Shown one piece after another: positions 1-7,400 of a stretch of DNA of 15,992 bases (positions are counted from its first letter, which is position 1; each line of letters begins with the position of its first letter). The translations under genes and the position numbers were made by a program. The stretch lies in contig QNDJ01000006.1 of NCBI GenBank assembly GCA_003644825.1, positions 1 to 15,992 of the forward strand, in the 5' to 3' direction. This DNA comes from B21-G16 sp003644825 [NCBI: Candidatus Zhuqueibacterota bacterium] (GTDB lineage Bacteria; SM23-31; B21-G16). Below the pieces are notes generated by a model. It saw only the letters and a list, made by a program, of their open reading frames with translations, was not told the origin of the DNA and did no database searches.

Positions 1-1
1 A

Positions 2-646
2 TCTATCTGTATATATTTTTTTAATTCTTTCATTAAAACCAAATTCTATTGCAGGATACCTTATATAATCTAAATGAATTCCATCAATTCTGTACTTCTC
101 GATTACCTCTTTTAAAACACTTATAATATAATCCTGAACTTCCTTATTATCCGGTGACAAGAAAATTCCTTCAATTCCCTTTTTTCTTAACTTTTTTTGT
201 TTGAAATTAATCATTGAAATCCCATTATAATCTCTGCAAGCCCAGTCTGAATATATATTTATCAGATGATTTTTATCATCGGGTAGATTATCTGAAGACC
301 AGAGATAAAAAATATTAAACCAGGCATGAATCTTTAATTTGTAGATTTTCGCAATTCTTATTATGTATTCAAGGGGGTCAAAATCAGGTGTTCCCTGTAA
401 AACTTCAGCTCTTGGAACAAAACTACTGTTATAAAAGGCATCTCCTCTCCCGCGAACCTGGACAAATATAGTATTAAAACCAGCTCTATTTGCTGAATCC
501 ACTAACTCAGCTATTTTTCCCTTATCTTTAAGATGCTCTCTTGTAATCCATAAACCCTTTGTTTTCTTATATTCTTGAGAAAACAGCCCGGGAGTTATTC
601 CTGAATAAAATAATATAGAAAAAAGAAAAAATAGAGTTTTTAGCAT
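2..646 (-). CDS. GHL10-family (DUF187) secreted glycosidase-like protein, 3' end cut by window edge
   Basis: This open frame gives 215 residues and runs off the left edge without a stop. Residues 1-23 look like a Sec signal peptide: Lys3, then a long Phe/Leu/Ile-rich core, no lipobox Cys. The mature part resembles the GHL10 (formerly DUF187) TIM-barrel glycosidase-like family. It has GLWITR near 31-36, FNTIFVQVRGRGDAFY at 57-72, FDPLEY at 89-94, HAWFN at 107-111 and DGIHLDYIRYP at 188-198. Members are generally exported and thought to act on cell-wall or other glycans; the substrate cannot be read here. It follows rplQ on the same strand, but a terminator separates them, so it is probably not part of the ribosomal operon. 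The ATG at 646 is chosen because the signal peptide begins there and an in-frame stop lies about 40 nt upstream. Oddly, the bases before it (poly-T then GTATA) hold no Shine-Dalgarno sequence. The family call is firm; enzymatic activity is inferred. Confidence 0.85.
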   Translation of the reverse strand, partial: MLKTLFFLFSILFYSGITPGLFSQEYKKTKGLWITREHLKDKGKIAELVDSANRAGFNTIFVQVRGRGDAFYNSSFVPRAEVLQGTPDFDPLEYIIRIAKIYKLKIHAWFNIFYLWSSDNLPDDKNHLINIYSDWACRDYNGISMINFKQKKLRKKGIEGIFLSPDNKEVQDYIISVLKEVIEKYRIDGIHLDYIRYPAIEFGFNERIKKIYTDR

Positions 647-651
647 TATAC

Positions 652-677
652 AAAAAAAGCAACGGTGATGTTGCTTC
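652..677 (-). terminator. Intrinsic terminator after rplQ
   Basis: Read on the minus strand, AGCAAC and GTTGCT pair across the 6-nt loop ATCACC, and a run of seven Ts follows directly. The stem can extend by A-U and G-U pairs into the U-tract. It lies 31 nt after the rplQ stop codon and fits a Rho-independent end for the whole ribosomal-protein transcript. It ends only 5 nt before the start codon of the following GHL10 gene. Confidence 0.8.
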
Positions 678-681
678 TGAA

Positions 682-707
682 ATTATTAAAAGTTTAATTT
701 TAATAAT
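682..707. repeat. Perfect AT-only inverted repeat (10-bp stem, 6-nt loop)
   Basis: ATTATTAAAA at 682-691 is the exact reverse complement of TTTTAATAAT at 698-707, with GTTTAA between. It starts 1 nt after the rplQ stop codon and 4 nt before the terminator hairpin. It would form a weak hairpin in the mRNA, or could be a symmetric protein-binding site in DNA. The function is unknown. With only A-U pairs it is a poor terminator by itself. Confidence 0.65.
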
Positions 708-708
708 C

Positions 709-1191
709 CTATTTTTCTTTTTTATCTGTTTCTTCTTCAGTAGAAGTTTCAGGTGGTTTTTTTTCAGCTTTTTTCTTTTCCTTTTTCTTCTCTTTCTTTT
801 TGGCTTTTTCTTCAGATTTTTTCTTAAAATAAGATTCAAATCCGACCAATTCGATATAAGCAAGAGAAGCATTATCGCCTTTTCTATTACCTATTTTTGT
901 AATTCTGGTATACCCACCTGGCCTTTCCTTAAATTTTGGAGCGATATTATCGAAAAGTTCCTTGACAATTTCCCTGTTACGAATAAATCTGAGCACATGC
1001 CTTCTTGCTGCTAAATCTCCCCTCTTTCCAAAAGTAATAAGCCGCTCGGCAAAACTCCTCAGTTCTTTTGCTTTGGGAACCGTTGTGATAATTTTCTTGT
1101 TCTCAAACAAAGCCCCTGCTAAATTTGATAGTAGGGCTTTCCTGTGGCTTGCTGTTCTGCCCAGTTTTCTGCCTGATTTTCTGTGTCTCAT
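709..1191 (-). CDS. rplQ: 50S ribosomal protein L17
   Basis: L17 binds 23S rRNA near the exit of the nascent-peptide tunnel. The first ~118 residues are a complete L17: [17 protein letters not shown] at the start, GDLAARRHV at 58-66, and a close with [12 protein letters not shown] near 105-116. Residues 121-160 form an extra tail of about 40 residues made mostly of Lys and Glu, with a short Pro/Thr stretch. Most L17 proteins end near 115-130 residues, so this 160-residue form is extended. The tail looks disordered and may contact rRNA or be lineage-specific. The ATG lies 3 nt after the rpoA stop, so translation is probably coupled; its own Shine-Dalgarno (GGA) is weak. It is the last gene of the cluster, ends in TAG, and is followed by two hairpins. 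Confidence 0.97.
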   Translation of the reverse strand: MRHRKSGRKLGRTASHRKALLSNLAGALFENKKIITTVPKAKELRSFAERLITFGKRGDLAARRHVLRFIRNREIVKELFDNIAPKFKERPGGYTRITKIGNRKGDNASLAYIELVGFESYFKKKSEEKAKKKEKKKEKKKAEKKPPETSTEEETDKKEK

Positions 1192-1194
1192 TTT

Positions 1195-2187
1195 TTATCC
1201 ATCTTCTACGTTTTCTTTAATATATTTATCTACATCCATACCAAAATGCAATCCTCTCTCTTCAAGGATTTTATTCAACTCTGTCAAAGATTTTCTGCCG
1301 AAGTTCCTGAATTTTAACATTGTTTGTTCATCTTTTCTGACAAGGTCTCCAATAGTATTTATTTTAGCTGCTTTCAAACAATTATGAGACCTCACAGAAA
1401 GTTCCAGTTCATCAACACTCATCCTTAACAGTTTTCTTATCCTTAAAACTTCTTCATCTATTTCTGGAGCTTCTTCTTCTTCAGGTTCAATATCAAAGTT
1501 GATAAATAACTGGAGATGGTCCTTAAGAATTTTGCCCGCAAACGTAAGGGCATCATCTGGTGTTATACTTCCATCTGTTTCGATCTCGATAGTGAGTTTT
1601 TCGTAATCTGTTTTCTGCCCCACTCTTGTATTTTCAACATAATATGCCACATTTAATATTGGTGTAAATATTGAATCTATCGGAATTGTCCCTATTGGCA
1701 TCTCTGGATACTTGTTTTCTTCTGCAGGCACATAACCTCTACCCTTTCCGATTCTTAGTTCCATACTGAAATCAGCTTTATCGTTCATTGTACATACAAT
1801 ATGTTCAGGGTTCAAGATTTCAAAATCGGTGGTATTCTTCATTATATCCCCGGCTTTAAATACCCCGGGACCCTTCAGATTTAAAACAACTTTATCGGGA
1901 CGTTTATTCAGCAGTTTAATTCTTACTTCTTTAAGGTTTAAAATTATCTCAGAGACATCTTCAACAACACCAGGAATTGTCGAAAACTCATGAAGAATCC
2001 CGTCAATACGGACAGAAGTTATTGCTGCTCCCTGTAACGATGAAAGTAATACTCTCCGAAGAGCATTTCCTATGGTTACACCGTATCCTCTTTCCAGTGG
2101 TTGAACAATAAATTTACCATACGTACTCGAATATGTAGATTCATCTAACTCTATACTTTCAGGCATTTGAAAATTTGCCCAATTCAT
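1195..2187 (-). CDS. rpoA: DNA-directed RNA polymerase subunit alpha
   Basis: The alpha subunit dimerises to seed assembly of RNA polymerase; its C-terminal domain reads UP elements and meets activators. At 330 residues it is full length. The N-terminal domain shows FIVQPLERGYGVTIGNALRRVLLSS at about 26-50, split here as FIVQPLERGYG plus VTIGNALRRVLLSS. A Glu-rich linker lies near 233-246 (EPEEEEAPEIDEE). The C-terminal domain covers about 254-320. Its DNA-contact residues match E. coli R265, N268, C269, G296, K298, S299 and E302 with an offset of one: R266, N269, C270, G297, K299, S300 and E303. UP-element reading should therefore be intact. ATG start with GGAGG about 6 nt upstream. It sits between rpsD (17-nt gap) and rplQ (3 nt), the usual alpha-operon order. 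Confidence 0.98.
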   Translation of the reverse strand: MNWANFQMPESIELDESTYSSTYGKFIVQPLERGYGVTIGNALRRVLLSSLQGAAITSVRIDGILHEFSTIPGVVEDVSEIILNLKEVRIKLLNKRPDKVVLNLKGPGVFKAGDIMKNTTDFEILNPEHIVCTMNDKADFSMELRIGKGRGYVPAEENKYPEMPIGTIPIDSIFTPILNVAYYVENTRVGQKTDYEKLTIEIETDGSITPDDALTFAGKILKDHLQLFINFDIEPEEEEAPEIDEEVLRIRKLLRMSVDELELSVRSHNCLKAAKINTIGDLVRKDEQTMLKFRNFGRKSLTELNKILEERGLHFGMDVDKYIKENVEDG

Positions 2188-2204
2188 TTGTTTTCCTCCA
2201 TTTA

Positions 2205-2834
2205 TTATTTTGAATAAAGCTCAACTATTAAACTCTCATTTACATTTACCGGTATATCCTCCCTCCTGGGATAATCAAGAAAAACACCGGTAAGTTTAGC
2301 TTTATCCAAAGATAACCACGGAAGCTGCTTACCTTCTCTTATACGTCTCATAGAATTATGAATTAATTCTAATTTTTTACTTTTTTCCCTCACTTTTATT
2401 ACATCACCTTTTTTTAATAGATATGATGGTATATCAACAATTCTATCGTTAACTGTAAAATGACGATGACGAACCAGCTGTCTTGCTGTTTTTCTTGAAG
2501 GTGCAAAACCCAACCTGTAAACTGAGTTATCAAGCCTTCTTTCGAGCATTATCAGGAGATTTTCTCCAGTGATTCCTTTTTCTCTTTCAGCCTTCTTAAA
2601 ATAGTTTCGAAATTGGGCTTCAAGAATCCCGTATATCATTTTTACTTTTTGCTTCTCCCTGAGTTGAATACCGAACTCAGATGATTTAAACTTTCTGGAC
2701 TTCCCATGCTGTCCGGGTGAAAAACCCCTCTTCTCAAAAGAGCATTTATTTGTTGAACACCTTGTACCCTTTAAAAAAAGTTTTTCACCTTCTCTTCTAC
2801 AAATTTTACAACTCGGTCCAAGATATCTTGCCAT
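2205..2834 (-). CDS. rpsD: 30S ribosomal protein S4, zinc-binding form
   Basis: S4 is a primary 16S rRNA-binding protein that nucleates assembly of the 30S body and helps decoding accuracy. In several bacteria it also represses its own operon. It has 209 residues, the normal size. The start [16 protein letters not shown] is typical. Cys9, Cys12, Cys26 and Cys31 form the four-Cys zinc site that many S4 paralogues have lost. The S4 RNA-binding fold lies near residues 94-160 ([16 protein letters not shown], then [13 protein letters not shown]). The C-terminal ELYSK end is also typical. The ATG start is preceded by GGAG about 10 nt away. It follows rpsK by 21 nt. No leader pseudoknot of the E. 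coli alpha-operon type can be placed, because gaps here are too short for a long leader. Confidence 0.98.
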   Translation of the reverse strand: MARYLGPSCKICRREGEKLFLKGTRCSTNKCSFEKRGFSPGQHGKSRKFKSSEFGIQLREKQKVKMIYGILEAQFRNYFKKAEREKGITGENLLIMLERRLDNSVYRLGFAPSRKTARQLVRHRHFTVNDRIVDIPSYLLKKGDVIKVREKSKKLELIHNSMRRIREGKQLPWLSLDKAKLTGVFLDYPRREDIPVNVNESLIVELYSK

Positions 2835-2855
2835 AGCAAATTAACTCCATTAAAC

Positions 2856-3248
2856 TTAAACTCTTCTTCTTTTAGGTGGACGACATCCATTATGAGGAAT
2901 AGGCGTAACATCCTTAATTGCAGTTATTACAAGTCCTGCTGCCTGAAGCGACCTTATTGCTGATTCCCGTCCTGCTCCAGGACCTTTTACACGAACTTCA
3001 ACTTTTTGTAAACCTAAATCCATTGCTTCCCTGGCTGCTCCCTGGGCTGCCAGCTGGGCAGCAAAAGGTGTATTCTTCCTGGAACCTTTAAATCCCATCT
3101 TTCCAGCAGAAGCCCACGAAATAACATTACCTCGTACATCCGTTATAGTAACAATCGTATTGTTAAATGTCGCTTTTATGTGCGCAATCCCTTCAGGGTC
3201 AACCTTTTCTTTCTTTTTACCTTTTCTCCCTTTTCTGGATACTGCCAA
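2856..3248 (-). CDS. rpsK: 30S ribosomal protein S11
   Basis: S11 sits on the 30S platform near the mRNA exit and the E-site codon. The body reads [17 protein letters not shown], then [17 protein letters not shown] and the invariant end [14 protein letters not shown] place the start at the TTG at 3248, giving 130 residues beginning [22 protein letters not shown] at 3256-3262 lies 7 nt upstream, ideal spacing. The TTG at 3254 would add two residues (MK) but sits only 1 nt after that Shine-Dalgarno sequence. Either way the gene begins with TTG; there is no ATG or GTG at the N-terminus. The Shine-Dalgarno overlaps the stop codon of rpsM, suggesting coupled translation. Confidence 0.97.
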   Translation of the reverse strand: MAVSRKGRKGKKKEKVDPEGIAHIKATFNNTIVTITDVRGNVISWASAGKMGFKGSRKNTPFAAQLAAQGAAREAMDLGLQKVEVRVKGPGAGRESAIRSLQAAGLVITAIKDVTPIPHNGCRPPKRRRV

Positions 3249-3255
3249 TTTCAAA

Positions 3256-3262
3256 CTCCTTT
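3256..3262 (-). promoter_or_regulatory. Ribosome-binding site of rpsK, decides the TTG start
   Basis: AAAGGAG lies 7 nt before the TTG at 3248 and overlaps the rpsM stop codon. It is too close (1 nt) to the alternative TTG at 3254, so the downstream TTG is preferred. Confidence 0.8.
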
Positions 3263-3635
3263 ATCTTTTCTTTCTTTTTGCTCCAATTGTTTTTTTCTTA
3301 CCTTTTCTGGTTCTTGCATTTGTTCTTGTTCTCTGTCCTCTAACAGGAAGACCTCTTCTGTGCCTCAGACCTCTGTAACAACCAATATCCATAAGCCTTT
3401 TTATATTCATTTGAACTTCAGTGCGCAGGCTACCTTCTACTTTATACTCGTCCGAAATAACGTCCCTTATCCTTGCTACTTCCTCTGTTGACAGGTCATA
3501 AACCCTTTTATCAGGGTTAATTCCTGTCTTCTCGAGAATCTTCCTGGAAGATGAAAGACCAATACCATAAATATATGTCAAACCAATTACAACTCTTTTA
3601 TTTCTGGGAAGGTCTACCCCAGCTATTCTAGCCAA
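3261..3635 (-). CDS. rpsM: 30S ribosomal protein S13
   Basis: S13 lies in the 30S head, bridges to the 50S subunit and contacts the P-site tRNA through its tail. It is full length at 124 residues. It opens [15 protein letters not shown], continues through the helix-two-turn-helix part ([15 protein letters not shown]), and carries [19 protein letters not shown] near 88-107. The C-terminal tail is Lys-rich ([14 protein letters not shown]), as usual. The start codon is TTG at 3635; the family N-terminus begins exactly there and no ATG or GTG is nearby. AAAGGAGG at 3641-3648 lies 5 nt upstream. It follows rpmJ by 18 nt and heads the alpha-type block. Confidence 0.98.
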   Translation of the reverse strand: MARIAGVDLPRNKRVVIGLTYIYGIGLSSSRKILEKTGINPDKRVYDLSTEEVARIRDVISDEYKVEGSLRTEVQMNIKRLMDIGCYRGLRHRRGLPVRGQRTRTNARTRKGKKKTIGAKRKKR

Positions 3636-3640
3636 CTGTT

Positions 3641-3648
3641 CCTCCTTT
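3641..3648 (-). promoter_or_regulatory. Strong ribosome-binding site of rpsM (TTG start)
   Basis: AAAGGAGG, nearly a full match to the 16S rRNA anti-Shine-Dalgarno sequence, with a 5-nt spacer to the TTG at 3635. It supports this TTG as the true start. Confidence 0.85.
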
Positions 3649-3653
3649 TACAA

Positions 3654-3767
3654 TTAACCTTGTCTCTGTTTATGTTTTTTATTCTTACAAATTACTCGAA
3701 CTACACCTTTCCTTCTTACAATCTTACAATTATCACATATCTTTTTAACGGATGCTCTTACCTTCAT
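3654..3767 (-). CDS. rpmJ: 50S ribosomal protein L36, zinc-binding form
   Basis: This 37-residue gene is easy to miss by length. It translates to [15 protein letters not shown] and ends KHKQRQG before TAA. L36 is a small zinc-ribbon protein that binds 23S rRNA in the large subunit. The four zinc ligands are visible: Cys11, Cys14, Cys27 and His32, so this is the zinc (C+) form rather than the cysteine-free paralogue used under zinc shortage. The length matches the family norm of 37-38. ATG start at 3767. It sits between infA (26 nt) and rpsM (18 nt), the usual place in bacteria with the secY-adk-map-infA-rpmJ order. Confidence 0.97.
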   Translation of the reverse strand: MKVRASVKKICDNCKIVRRKGVVRVICKNKKHKQRQG

Positions 3768-3793
3768 TTCTTCACCTACTTTACAAATTGAAA

Positions 3794-4012
3794 CTACTTA
3801 TACCTGTAAATTATCCGCCCTCTTGACAAATCATAAGGTGATAATTCAAGAGATACTTTATCGCCCGGTAAAATCTTTATAAAATGCATTCTCATTTTAC
3901 CTGAAATATGCGCAAGAACTTTATGCCCATTCTCCAGTTCAACCCTGAACATCGCATTGGGTAATGTCTCAGTGATTACTCCATCTACTTTAATGGCCTG
4001 TTCTTTTGCCAA
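3794..4012 (-). CDS. infA: Translation initiation factor IF-1
   Basis: IF-1 is a single S1/OB-fold protein that covers the ribosomal A site during initiation and aids IF-2 and IF-3. The 72 residues match the family length. Visible motifs are [19 protein letters not shown] at 6-24, [13 protein letters not shown] at 29-41, and the close [15 protein letters not shown]. The start codon is TTG (MAKEQAI). The first internal Met, at residue 21, would remove the first beta strands, so TTG must be right. GGGAG at 4020-4024 lies 7 nt upstream, inside the last codons of map, and the map stop is only 2 nt before infA. The two are probably translationally coupled. A TTG start in this gene is noteworthy because its product takes part in start-site selection. 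Confidence 0.98.
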   Translation of the reverse strand: MAKEQAIKVDGVITETLPNAMFRVELENGHKVLAHISGKMRMHFIKILPGDKVSLELSPYDLSRGRIIYRYK

Positions 4013-4014
4013 AT

Positions 4015-4764
4015 TTATACTCCCATAGTTAAAATTTCAGCTTTATTCTCTGTAATTGCTATTGTATGTTCAAAATGGGCTGATGGTTTTCCATCAGCAG
4101 TAACAACCGTCCATCCATCTTCTAATATCTTTATTTTATAATCACCGGCATTCACCATTGGCTCAATTGCAAATATCATTCCAGGCAATAATCTGGGTCC
4201 TCTATTTGGTGAACCGAAATTCGGTATTTCAGGTTCTTCGTGAGGCTTCCTTCCTATACCATGACCAACAAGCTCCCTTACAACTGAAAACCCTTCAGAT
4301 TCCACCGTTCTTTGAATTTCATAAGAAATATCATATAAACGATTTCCAACAACAGCTTTTTTTATGCCATTATACAATGCCTGTTTTGTAACCTCCACCA
4401 GCTTTTTTTTAACACCATTCACTTTGCCTATAATGTAAGTTTTTGCTGCATCACTACAATATCCATCCTTTTCTACACCAATATCTATGCTTACTATCTG
4501 TCCTTCCTGAATAATTCTCTCGCCAGGAATTCCATGAACAACAACCTCATCTATCGAAATGCTACTTGCTGCCGGATAACCCCTATAATTTTTAAACCAG
4601 GGATTTGCAGCATTCTTCTTTATAAAATTCTCAATTTCCCGGTCCAGATCAACCATTCTCACGCCAGCACCAATTATCTTATCTACATGTTTAAAAGTTT
4701 CTACAAGAATTCTGCTACTTTCCTTCAGCAGTTCAATCTCTTTTTTAGTCCTTCTATATATCAT
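4015..4764 (-). CDS. map: Methionine aminopeptidase, type I
   Basis: It removes the initiator methionine from new proteins whose second residue is small, acting at the ribosome. The 249 residues match a minimal type Ia enzyme without the zinc-finger N-terminal extension. The five dimetal ligands are present: Asp94 (VSIDIG), Asp105 (CSDAAKTY), His168 ([13 protein letters not shown]), Glu201 (FAIEPM) and Glu232 (FEHTIAI). Substrate-pocket His77 (VVHGIPG) is kept too. The start [15 protein letters not shown] is typical. The ATG at 4764 overlaps the last 11 nt of adk, and only AAAGG directly abutting the ATG is seen, so translation may rely on coupling to adk. Followed at 2 nt by infA. Confidence 0.98.
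   Translation of the reverse strand: MIYRRTKKEIELLKESSRILVETFKHVDKIIGAGVRMVDLDREIENFIKKNAANPWFKNYRGYPAASSISIDEVVVHGIPGERIIQEGQIVSIDIGVEKDGYCSDAAKTYIIGKVNGVKKKLVEVTKQALYNGIKKAVVGNRLYDISYEIQRTVESEGFSVVRELVGHGIGRKPHEEPEIPNFGSPNRGPRLLPGMIFAIEPMVNAGDYKIKILEDGWTVVTADGKPSAHFEHTIAITENKAEILTMGV
4020..4024 (-). promoter_or_regulatory. Ribosome-binding site of infA (TTG start) inside map
   Basis: GGGAG with a 7-nt spacer to the TTG at 4012. It lies within the last codons of map, just before the map stop. Confidence 0.75.
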
Positions 4765-5413
4765 CCTTTATCTTATTTATTATAGAAACAAAATTCTTAT
4801 GAACCTCACTAATAGACCCATTCCCATCCACCTCAAACAGTTTACCTTTTTCCCTGAAAAAATCAACTAAAGGCTTTGTATTACTTCTATAAACTTTTAA
4901 CCTTTCTTCAATAACCTCTATTCTATCGTCTTCTCTCTGGTAAATTTTACCACCACAAACCGGACAGATTCCATCTTCTGGAGGCGGATTAACAGCAAGA
5001 TTAAAATCCTTTCCACATTTACTGCAAATCCTTCTATTGCTTAATCTGTTTGTTATTGTAGAATCATCTAATTTTATATTTAAAACTGCGTCCAGTTTTA
5101 AACCCTCATCAGATAAAAAGTTCAATAAAAATTCCGCTTGAGGAATTGTCCTCGGATAACCATCCAGTAAAAACCCTTTTTTACAATCATCCTTTTTTAA
5201 TCTTGCTTCAACTATTTTGTTTATTACTTCATCGGGAACAAGTTCACCTTTTTCAATAAAATTAATAGCTTTTCTACCCAACCGGGTATTTTCTGATATC
5301 TCCTGTCTTAAAATGTCACCAGTAGAAATCTTTGGAATATCATATTCTTTTGAAATTAAATATCCCTGTACACCTTTTCCCACTCCTGGAGCACCCAGTA
5401 AAACTAACCTCAA
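4754..5413 (-). CDS. adk: Adenylate kinase, zinc-lid form
   Basis: It interconverts ATP + AMP and 2 ADP in the cytoplasm. The 219 residues match the long-lid bacterial form. The P-loop is GAPGVGKG at 7-14, STGDILR lies at 30-36, and the AMP-site motif DGYPRT at 84-89. The lid (about 124-162) carries Cys130, Cys133, Cys150 and Cys153, a structural zinc site common in Gram-positives and thermophiles. Lid and core arginines are kept (NRLSNRR, then EDDRIEVIEERLKVY). Residue 15, normally Thr in GKGTQ, is Val here (GKGVQ). The start is TTG at 5413, with AGGAGGT at 5419-5425 behind it; the family N-terminus MRLVLLGAPG begins there. It lies 3 nt after secY and its end overlaps map by 11 nt. Confidence 0.98.
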   Translation of the reverse strand: MRLVLLGAPGVGKGVQGYLISKEYDIPKISTGDILRQEISENTRLGRKAINFIEKGELVPDEVINKIVEARLKKDDCKKGFLLDGYPRTIPQAEFLLNFLSDEGLKLDAVLNIKLDDSTITNRLSNRRICSKCGKDFNLAVNPPPEDGICPVCGGKIYQREDDRIEVIEERLKVYRSNTKPLVDFFREKGKLFEVDGNGSISEVHKNFVSIINKIKDDI

Positions 5414-5416
5414 AAA

Positions 5417-6748
5417 TTACCTCCTGCCTCTTATTTTACCTGTTTTCATAAAACCATCATAATGCCTCATAATTAAATGGGACTCAATCTGCTGTAGTGT
5501 ATCAAGAGCCACACCTACTACAATTAACAAACCCGTTCCACCAAAAATCGATGCAAAATTGTAACTCACGTTTGTCATCCTCATAATTATATAAGGAAAA
5601 ATCGCTATCAGTGCAAGAAAAATTGAACCGGGTAAAGTTATCTTGGTCAAAATATTGTCTATAAAATCTGATGTCTTTTTCCCCGGTCTTACTCCCGGAA
5701 TAAATCCACCATATTTCTTCATATTATCAGCAACATCAACAGGGTTAAAAGCAATCGCTGTATAAAAATATGTAAAAAATACTATCATAATACCATATAT
5801 AATCCAGTAAAATACAGACTGAAAAGAAAACATCCTGGTAATACTTTGCATTATCTCATTTCCAGGGAAAAATGTTGTAACGGTCTGAGGAACAAACATT
5901 ATTGCCTGAGCAAAAATTATGGGCATAACTCCTGCTGTATTAACTCTCATAGGAATATGTGTTGCCTGCCCACCATAAACTTTACGGCCTATAACCCTCT
6001 TTGCATACTGCACAGGAATTTTCCTTGTGCCCTGCGTTAGAAGAACAACTGCCGCTACCGTCACAAACATTACACCTATCAAAACTAACTCCGTTAATAA
6101 TGCCCTGTTACCCTCCTTTAATTGATAAATTTCCCCAAGAAATCCAGAAGGATAACGAGCTATAATACCTATTGTAATTATCAGAGAAATCCCGTTTCCA
6201 ATTCCTCTTTCGGTAATCTGTTCACCCAACCACATTATAAATACTGTTCCGGTTGTAAGTGTTATCATAGTTAAAAGTCTGAATCCCCAGCCAGGATTCG
6301 GAATAACTACAGCACCAGAACTTGTCGCAGGAATATGTTCCAGAAAAATACTTATTCCCCAGGCTTGCATTGCTGAAATCCCCACTGTTCCATATCTTGT
6401 ATACTGTGTTATCTTTTTTCTTCCTTCCTCACCTTCCTTCTGGAGTTTCTGGAAATATGGAACAACTGCACCAAGCAACTGGATAATTATAGTTGCACTG
6501 ATATAGGGCATTATACCAAGTGCAAAAACAGTTGCTTTTTGAAAAGCTCCACCAACAAACAAATCATATAGACCAAATAATGTTCCTGAAGAACCTATAT
6601 TCCTGAAATATTCTCCCAACGCCTGGGCATTTATTCCAGGGCTCGGAATATGACCTCCAATCCGATATACTACAAATATCGCAAGTGTAAATAAAATTCT
6701 TCTTCTAAGTTCTGGTATTTTGAATGTACTTCTAAAACTATCAATCAT
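5417..6748 (-). CDS. secY: Preprotein translocase channel subunit SecY
   Basis: SecY is the ten-helix membrane channel that, with SecE and SecG, exports unfolded proteins using SecA or inserts membrane proteins at the ribosome. The 443 residues match the family. The first membrane helix is near 18-36, the plug region near 57-69 ([13 protein letters not shown]), and helix 2 covers [20 protein letters not shown] at 72-91. The cytoplasmic loop that binds SecA and ribosomes carries [10 protein letters not shown] at 347-356, including the essential Arg354. The tail is short and basic (KTGKIRGRR). The ATG overlaps the rplO stop in an ATGA quartet, so the two are translationally coupled. adk follows after 3 nt. 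Pairing of rplO and secY is near universal in spc-type operons. Confidence 0.98.
   Translation of the reverse strand: MIDSFRSTFKIPELRRRILFTLAIFVVYRIGGHIPSPGINAQALGEYFRNIGSSGTLFGLYDLFVGGAFQKATVFALGIMPYISATIIIQLLGAVVPYFQKLQKEGEEGRKKITQYTRYGTVGISAMQAWGISIFLEHIPATSSGAVVIPNPGWGFRLLTMITLTTGTVFIMWLGEQITERGIGNGISLIITIGIIARYPSGFLGEIYQLKEGNRALLTELVLIGVMFVTVAAVVLLTQGTRKIPVQYAKRVIGRKVYGGQATHIPMRVNTAGVMPIIFAQAIMFVPQTVTTFFPGNEIMQSITRMFSFQSVFYWIIYGIMIVFFTYFYTAIAFNPVDVADNMKKYGGFIPGVRPGKKTSDFIDNILTKITLPGSIFLALIAIFPYIIMRMTNVSYNFASIFGGTGLLIVVGVALDTLQQIESHLIMRHYDGFMKTGKIRGRR
5419..5425 (-). promoter_or_regulatory. Ribosome-binding site of adk (TTG start)
   Basis: AGGAGGT, with the GGAGG core at 5420-5424 and a 6-nt spacer to the TTG at 5413. 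It overlaps the end of secY and confirms the TTG start. Confidence 0.8.
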
Positions 6749-7185
6749 AAACGTACTACCTTACCACCAGCTTTAACAATTTTCTCTTCGGCAGATTTGC
6801 TGAAAAAATTCGCCGATACCTCTAAAGGTTTATTTATTTCTCCTCTTCCCAGAATTTTAACAGGGAGTTTTTTCTTAATTTTTCTTAACTTCTTCAAATT
6901 CTCAACATCGACTTTATTATCAACAGAAAGCCTTTCAAGCTCTCCTACATTAATGACCTGGAACTCTTTTCTAAAAATATTTTTAAACCCGAATTTTGGT
7001 AGCCTTCTCTGAAGGGGCATCTGTCCACCTTCGAACCAGGCTCTAAATTTATATCCTGACCTTGATTTTTGCCCCTTATGCCCCTTACCACATGTTCCAC
7101 CCTTTCCAGAACCAGGTCCTCTACCCAATCTTTTTGTCTTCTTTCTTACACCTTTTAAACTTTTTAAACAGTTTAAATTCATCAT
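6745..7185 (-). CDS. rplO: 50S ribosomal protein L15
   Basis: L15 is a late-assembly 50S protein with a long basic arm threading 23S rRNA. The 146 residues match the family. The arm carries [20 protein letters not shown] near 19-38 and [20 protein letters not shown] just after it, both hallmark stretches. The C-terminal globular part ends [15 protein letters not shown]. Two consecutive ATGs occur; AAGG sits 6 nt before the first, which is used here. The difference is a single Met. The TGA stop overlaps the secY ATG by 4 nt. It follows rpmD by 8 nt. Confidence 0.97.
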   Translation of the reverse strand: MMNLNCLKSLKGVRKKTKRLGRGPGSGKGGTCGKGHKGQKSRSGYKFRAWFEGGQMPLQRRLPKFGFKNIFRKEFQVINVGELERLSVDNKVDVENLKKLRKIKKKLPVKILGRGEINKPLEVSANFFSKSAEEKIVKAGGKVVRL

Positions 7186-7193
7186 CTTTTACC

Positions 7194-7379
7194 TTAATCT
7201 ACTTCTTCTACTTTTATTATATGCCTAACCTTTTCAATCATGCCCCGAATTTGCGGTGTATCTTTATGTTCTACTGTATGCCGAATTCTTTTTAATCCAA
7301 GAGCAGCAATAGTCTTCCTCTGCTTCTCTGTTCTACCTATTATGCTCTTAATCTGCTGTATTCTCAACTTTTTAGCCAT
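7194..7379 (-). CDS. rpmD: 50S ribosomal protein L30
   Basis: L30 is a small peripheral 50S protein. The 61 residues match the bacterial short form. It starts MAKKLRIQQIKSIIGRTEKQ and continues ALGLKRIRHTVEHKDTPQIRGMI, both family-typical. The ATG is preceded only by a weak GAG, so its own initiation signal is poor. It lies 21 nt after rpsE and 8 nt before rplO. Its presence has some taxonomic use, since L30 is lost in many reduced candidate-phyla genomes. Confidence 0.96.
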   Translation of the reverse strand: MAKKLRIQQIKSIIGRTEKQRKTIAALGLKRIRHTVEHKDTPQIRGMIEKVRHIIKVEEVD

Positions 7380-7400
7380 ATCTAACTCATAATTTTTATA

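Noticed and set aside
645-650. TATAAT as a -10 promoter element for the GHL10 gene
   Set aside because: No -35 element stands 16-18 nt upstream (best match is three of six bases), and transcription from it would begin after the ATG. It is probably a chance AT-rich match.
567-872. Minus-strand 101-codon frame rich in Lys and Leu
   Set aside because: It is a shifted frame of the purine-rich rplQ tail that runs through the terminator into the GHL10 gene. The rplQ frame and the GHL10 signal peptide explain the region better.
962-1387. Plus-strand open frame of 141 codons opposite rplQ and rpoA
   Set aside because: It lies antisense across two unmistakable conserved genes, has no family resemblance and follows from their codon pattern.
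7062-7295. Plus-strand 77-codon frame over rplO and rpmD, and similar plus-strand frames across the window
   Set aside because: All are antisense shadows of ribosomal-protein genes, without Shine-Dalgarno sites or recognisable domains.
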